Source: Prauserella marina
Lineage (GTDB): Bacteria; Actinomycetota; Actinomycetes; Mycobacteriales; Pseudonocardiaceae
NCBI RefSeq assembly: GCF_002240355.1
Contig: NZ_CP016353.1
Location: 5,619,001 to 5,683,000, forward strand
Length of the DNA stretch: 64,000 nt
Reading direction: 5' to 3'
Positions 59,122 to 64,000 of the stretch are shown in pieces; within the stretch, counting starts at the first letter, position 1; each line of letters starts with the position of its first letter. The position numbers were made by a program, and so were the translations under genes. The notes under the pieces are model-generated. The model made no database searches and was not told the DNA's origin. It saw nothing but the letters and a program-made list of their open reading frames with translations.

Positions 59122-59727
59122 ATGGATGTCCGCGAGCTCGCCGTTTCCGACTCCTACGAGTTCACCCCGCGCGTTTTCCCTGATGAGCGTGGGATTTTCG
59201 TGGCGCCGTTCCAAGAGCGGACCTTTGTCGAGACGGTCGGTCATCCGTTGCGGCTCGCGCAGACCAACCACAGCGTTTCCCGCAGGGGAACGATTCGAGG
59301 GATTCATTTCGCCGACACGCCTCCAGGACAGGCGAAGTACGTCTACTGCCCACGTGGCGCACTTCTCGATGTGATCGTCGACATCCGCGTGGGCTCACCC
59401 ACATTCGGGCGGTGGGATTCGGTCGTACTGGACAGCACGAGCTATCGCGCGGTGTACGTGGCGGAAGGACTCGGCCATGGGTTCATCGCGCTCGAAGACG
59501 ACACCGTCATGGCCTACGCGTGTTCGACGGGGTACAACCCCGGAGCCGAACACGGCATCACCCCGATCGACCCCGCCCTCGGCCTGCCGTGGCCCGCCGA
59601 CCTCACTCCCATTCTGTCCGAAAAGGACACCAAGGCGCCGACGCTCGCTGAGGCGAAGGAAGCCGGGCTGCTGCCTTCCTACGAGGCGTGCGCCGCGCAC
59701 TACGCCGCGCTGCGCGCCACCGCCTGA
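59122..59727 (+). CDS. dTDP-4-dehydrorhamnose 3,5-epimerase-like protein (RmlC family)
   Basis: A 201-aa cupin: FTPRVFPDERGIFVAPFQER, QTNHSVSRRGTIRGIHF (catalytic His in RGIHF), LLDVIVDIRVGSPTFGRW and AEGLGHGFIALEDDTVMAY, where the metal-free active site of RmlC/EvaD epimerases lies. It epimerises C3/C5 of a dTDP-4-keto-6-deoxyhexose. No other sugar-nucleotide gene is near, so it may supply rhamnose for cell-wall or a secondary-metabolite sugar. The start ATG 59122 is leaderless by the -10 position. Confidence 0.88.
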   Translation: MDVRELAVSDSYEFTPRVFPDERGIFVAPFQERTFVETVGHPLRLAQTNHSVSRRGTIRGIHFADTPPGQAKYVYCPRGALLDVIVDIRVGSPTFGRWDSVVLDSTSYRAVYVAEGLGHGFIALEDDTVMAYACSTGYNPGAEHGITPIDPALGLPWPADLTPILSEKDTKAPTLAEAKEAGLLPSYEACAAHYAALRATA

Positions 59728-59728
59728 A

Positions 59729-61390
<1,662 letters not shown>

Positions 61391-61490
61391 TCAGCTGGGT
61401 AAACGCCGTTAAGTTCACCCGGCCGGTCGAACTCGTCGCACCACTGTCCGGGGGCGCCAGGGGCCTCGTCTTGCCTCGCGAACTCCGGCG

Positions 61491-61532
61491 AACGCGCATC
61501 TCACCGGCCTGAGCGCGGATCTCGATGACCTA
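61491..61532 (+). repeat. Two units of the dispersed 21-bp repeat
   Basis: AACGCGCATCTCACCGGCCTG (61491-61511) and AGCGCGGATCTCGATGACC (61512-61530, continuing to 61532) match units of the 18454 array, in the same orientation. They lie directly before the -10 element of the histidine phosphatase gene, so they occupy its promoter upstream region. Confidence 0.7.
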
Positions 61533-61536
61533 TATT
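61531..61536 (+). promoter_or_regulatory. -10 element of the histidine phosphatase gene (leaderless)
   Basis: TATATT ends 7 nt before GTG 61544. No ribosome site is present. It resembles the consensus TATAAT with one change. Confidence 0.6.
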
Positions 61537-61543
61537 CGCAACT

Positions 61544-62134
61544 GTGGACCAGCACGAGCTCCTACTCCTTCGCCACGGCCAGACCCAGTGGTCGGCCGTG
61601 GGCAAGCACACCGGACGCACCGACCTGCCGCTGACCGCCGTCGGCGAGCGGCAGGCACACGCGGCGGGCCGCACCTACGCGCTCATGCACCACGCCGAGG
61701 CTCCCGCGCTCGTACTGAGCAGCCCGAGAGCGAGAGCGCTGCGAACGGCCGAACTGGCAGGTCTGACCGTCGACGAGACCACCGAGCAGCTCGCCGAGTG
61801 GGACTACGGCGACTACGAAGGGCTCACCACCGACCACATCAGGGAGCAGGTGCCGGGCTGGACGCTGTGGACCGGCCCCGTTCCCGGCGGTGAGTCGGCA
61901 GCGCAGGTCACCGCGAGAGCCGACAAGCTACTCGACCGCATTCGCGCCGAACTGGCCGACCGTGAGGTCGTACTCGTCGGGCACGGTCACTTCAGCAGGG
62001 TGCTCATCGCCCGCTGGATCGGGCTCGACGGCACCGGAGGGGTCCACTTCAAGTTCGATCCGGCGAGCATCACGGTGCTCGGCCACGAACGGTCCGTTCC
62101 CCAGATCCATCATCTCAACGTGCCGCCATCCTGA
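61544..62134 (+). CDS. Histidine phosphatase family protein (phosphoglycerate-mutase-like)
   Basis: A 196-aa enzyme with the LLLRHGQTQWSAVGKHTGRTD motif (phosphohistidine RHG at residue 10), LSSPRARALRTAELAG, EWDYGDYEGLT and VLVGHGHFSRVLIARW (second His). Short length and YGDYEG motif fit acid phosphatases/GpmB-like proteins that remove phosphate from small molecules. GTG 61544 is leaderless. The next gene starts 40 bp on. Confidence 0.9.
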   Translation: MDQHELLLLRHGQTQWSAVGKHTGRTDLPLTAVGERQAHAAGRTYALMHHAEAPALVLSSPRARALRTAELAGLTVDETTEQLAEWDYGDYEGLTTDHIREQVPGWTLWTGPVPGGESAAQVTARADKLLDRIRAELADREVVLVGHGHFSRVLIARWIGLDGTGGVHFKFDPASITVLGHERSVPQIHHLNVPPS

Positions 62135-62174
62135 CGGTCCGTCCCCATCAGCGAGAGAAAACCGAGGTAACCGC

Positions 62175-62663
62175 GTGTCCACCCTGATCAGAAGGGTCAG
62201 CGAAGCCGACATCGCCGTCGTCGTCCGGCTCGTTCACGAACTGGCCGAATACGAGAAGGCACCCCAGGAATGCCATCTCACCGAACCCGCGCTGCGCGAG
62301 GCGCTGTTCAACGAAGCTCCCGCACTGTTCGGCCACGTCGCGGAAGTGGATGGCGAGGTCGCCGGATTCGCGCTGTGGTTCAAGAACTTCTCCACATGGC
62401 GCGGCGTACACGGCATCTATCTCGAAGACCTCTACGTCAGCACGCAACAGCGGGGATCCGGCCTCGGCAAGGCACTGCTCGCCGCGCTGGCCGCCGAATG
62501 TGTCGAGCGGGGCTACGCGCGACTGGAATGGTCGGTGCTGAACTGGAACCCCGCCGTCGGGTTCTACAAGGCACTCGGGGCGCTGCCACAGGACGAGTGG
62601 ACGACCTACCGGCTCACCGACGAACCACTGCGCGCGCTCGCCAAGGAAAGTCACCCGATCTGA
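62175..62663 (+). CDS. GNAT-family N-acetyltransferase
   Basis: A 162-aa GNAT of the diamine/spermidine N-acetyltransferase-like subgroup: LIRRVSEADIAVVVRLVHEL, FALWFKNFSTWRGVHGIYLE, LEDLYVSTQQRGSGLGKALL (acetyl-CoA loop QRGSGLG) and WSVLNWNPAVGFYKALGA. The WxxxxFYxxxGA ending resembles polyamine acetyltransferases; this would go with the BpsA-like gene 5 kb away but is speculative. GTG 62175 has GAGG upstream. Confidence 0.9.
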   Translation: MSTLIRRVSEADIAVVVRLVHELAEYEKAPQECHLTEPALREALFNEAPALFGHVAEVDGEVAGFALWFKNFSTWRGVHGIYLEDLYVSTQQRGSGLGKALLAALAAECVERGYARLEWSVLNWNPAVGFYKALGALPQDEWTTYRLTDEPLRALAKESHPI

Positions 62664-62726
62664 CCGACAGGTCAGTCCACAGTAGACAAAACTAGGGGCG
62701 GGCGGGCCGCCGGTGCGGGGAAGCCG

Positions 62727-63206
62727 TCAGTCCTCGTATCGCTGCTTTCGGGAGGCGCGACCCTCCGCACCGCCACGACGGGCGGCTTCCTCCTCGGTCT
62801 CCCCCGCCTCCTGGCCGAGTACCCACGCCCGCGAGGCACGACGGAACAACAGCACCACCACGAGCGCGCCCGCGATCATCACCGGCACGCCGAATCCGCC
62901 CTGCCCCGAAGGACCGGCCGCGTACCAGCCGACGCCGATCAGCACGAGTGCCACGACGACCGAAGGCGACCTCGCCCACGTCTTGCCGAGCAACAGCCCG
63001 ACCGCGCAGGCGAGCACACCGAGCGCGAGCACGACGTAGTAGCCGATCTCGGCATAGATGTTGTTGCCTGGCACCTCGGCGCCGCCGAGGTGATTGACGG
63101 CGAGTATGACGCCGATCGCGAGCAGGCCGAACCCTGGCAAAGCGGTCAGCAGCCCCGCGTAGCGGACCTCGCGAGGCGCTGGCGAAACAATGTCGGCGAG
63201 TCGCAC
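62727..63206 (-). CDS. Four-helix integral membrane protein, unknown function
   Basis: A 159-aa protein with hydrophobic stretches at about 17-37 (LLTALPGFGLLAIGVILAV), 53-73 (IGYYVVLALGVLACAVGLLL), 82-95 and 105-122 (VPVMIAGALVVVLLF), and a charged Glu/Arg-rich tail (EEEAARRGGAEGRASRKQR). GTG 63206 is the start. No family recognised. Convergent with the GNAT gene. Confidence 0.75.
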   Translation of the reverse strand: MRLADIVSPAPREVRYAGLLTALPGFGLLAIGVILAVNHLGGAEVPGNNIYAEIGYYVVLALGVLACAVGLLLGKTWARSPSVVVALVLIGVGWYAAGPSGQGGFGVPVMIAGALVVVLLFRRASRAWVLGQEAGETEEEAARRGGAEGRASRKQRYED

Positions 63207-63598
63207 GAACTGGCCTTCCCGTCAAATGACCGTGCGTGAGCACTTTCGATGGTATGCCACCCGGTCGGCCGTTTTCGAGCGGCCGCCGCGGGGGTGAAGA
63301 TCTGGTTGTCGTCGATGAGCCGGCGGTCGGCCGGGGTGCACTCGTCACGGCAGCGGTGTCCGCGTCGAGGCGTGGCCGCCGCCGACCACATGCCGGTCCC
63401 CGGCGTGTGCCGCGTGTCCTGATGGCTGCGGAAACGCCACGGGACACGAGCGCACGTCGCGTGCCCGAAGGGAGAGGCGAACGGCGGGCGACGCTTCTTT
63501 TGCCGTCGCCACGCACGGCCGCGAGCAGTGACGAGCCTCGCAGGATTAGTCGGGCGATGCCGGGCGTCGTGCCCCCGCCTTCACCTACTCTGCGGGTT
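63207..63598. promoter_or_regulatory. Intergenic region before the diacylglycerol-kinase-like gene
   Basis: No supportable gene was found in these 392 bp on either strand. TACTCT (63586-63591) ends 7 nt before the GTG of the next gene and is a likely -10 of a leaderless promoter. Confidence 0.45.
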
Positions 63599-64000
63599 GT
63601 GCGCGCAGTCCTCGTCGTCAACCCACAGGCAACGGCGACCACTCCCGGTGGTCGTGACGTCCTCGCGCACGCGCTGGCCAGCGACGTCAAACTCGACGTC
63701 GTCGAAACCGACTACCGGGGCCACGCGATGGCAGTCGCGAGGGCGGCCGCACGGGACGAGGTCGATCTCGTCGTGGCCCACGGCGGCGACGGGACCATCA
63801 ACGAGGTTGTCAACGGACTCCTTGCCGACAGCGGAGAGCGACCGGGGAACTACACGACGGTTCCGATGCTCGGGGTCGTTCCCGGCGGTTCCGCGAATGT
63901 CTTCGCCCGCGCGCTCGGCTTGCCGTGCGATCCGGTGGAGGCGACCCACCAGTTGCTGAACGCCATCGAAGAACGGCGCAGCAGAACGGTGGGCCTCGGA
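63599..64000 (+). CDS. Diacylglycerol kinase catalytic-domain protein (3' end outside window)
   Basis: The first 134 residues are present: a Rossmann-like N-terminal strand VRAVLVVNPQATATTPGGRD and the nucleotide-binding glycine motif VVAHGGDGTINEVVNGLL, then VPGGSANVFARALGLP. These are the DAGK/LCB5 catalytic-domain signatures; members phosphorylate diacylglycerol or related lipids. GTG 63599 is chosen because a -10 element precedes it and the family starts here. The gene continues beyond the window. Confidence 0.9.
   Translation, partial: MRAVLVVNPQATATTPGGRDVLAHALASDVKLDVVETDYRGHAMAVARAAARDEVDLVVAHGGDGTINEVVNGLLADSGERPGNYTTVPMLGVVPGGSANVFARALGLPCDPVEATHQLLNAIEERRSRTVGLG

Noticed and set aside
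63146-63391. Possible WhiB-like or other small protein on the minus strand
   Set aside because: A few Cys and His residues are present but the WhiB four-Cys pattern and G(V/I)WGG motif are missing, and the frame overlaps the membrane-protein gene start.

Overview
The window is a high-GC actinobacterial chromosome segment, most likely from a member of the Pseudonocardiaceae (Amycolatopsis/Prauserella/Saccharomonospora-like). This is inferred from strong G/C third-position bias, many GTG starts, several leaderless promoters, mycobacterial-type multifunctional Kgd, FadA/FadB, paired acyl-CoA dehydrogenases, a BkaR/MCC locus, and an actinomycete-type integrative and conjugative element (AICE). 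No rRNA or tRNA gene was found.

Layout. 1-408: 3' end of a PP2C-type phosphatase. 454-7885: fatty-acid oxidation block (fadB-fadA operon, divergent tandem-domain TetR regulator, two co-transcribed acyl-CoA dehydrogenases). 7794-17964: a complete AICE of about 10.08 kb, bounded by 93-bp direct repeats and inserted into the 3' end of the second acyl-CoA dehydrogenase gene, whose reading frame it restores. It encodes integrase, excisionase-like protein, replication initiator, a 39-aa zinc-ribbon protein, FtsK-like transfer protein, small accessory proteins, a regulator coupled to an inositol-monophosphatase-family enzyme, and a Fic protein in AT-richer DNA. 17965-18651: two 21-bp repeat arrays in opposite orientation.

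18652-24432: flavin-dependent monooxygenase plus FMN reductase, an auxiliary-type tryptophanyl-tRNA synthetase behind a Trp-codon leader peptide and attenuator-like hairpins, a SnoaL-like protein, a PhaC-like hydrolase, and methionine aminopeptidase coupled to a GNAT. 24500-30874: leucine/isovalerate degradation operon (carboxylase beta, biotin-carrying alpha, acyl-CoA dehydrogenase), a secreted SGNH lipase and a BkaR-like TetR gene; matching operator sequences lie before the carboxylase and before the regulator.

30954-42289: tandem paralogous PQQ-propeller envelope proteins, a PucR-type regulator, a WYL regulator divergent from RidA and SRPBCC genes, an LLM oxidoreductase with a quinone-oxidoreductase-like enzyme, and alanine dehydrogenase with a strong double hairpin after it. 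42702-52687: an ABC export pair, a fused heterodimer-like ABC exporter and the giant kgd gene. 52738-56109: a four-gene quaternary-amine (glycine betaine) uptake operon with every junction overlapping by 4 bp. 56215-64000: BpsA-like enzyme, malic enzyme, RmlC-like epimerase, Tat-exported cholesterol oxidase, histidine phosphatase, GNAT, membrane protein and the start of a diacylglycerol-kinase-family gene.

The most notable items are the AICE with an attachment site in a protein-coding gene, the trpS attenuator, the shared TetR operators, a perfect 28-bp palindrome before the acyl-CoA dehydrogenase pair, and the dispersed 21-bp repeats.
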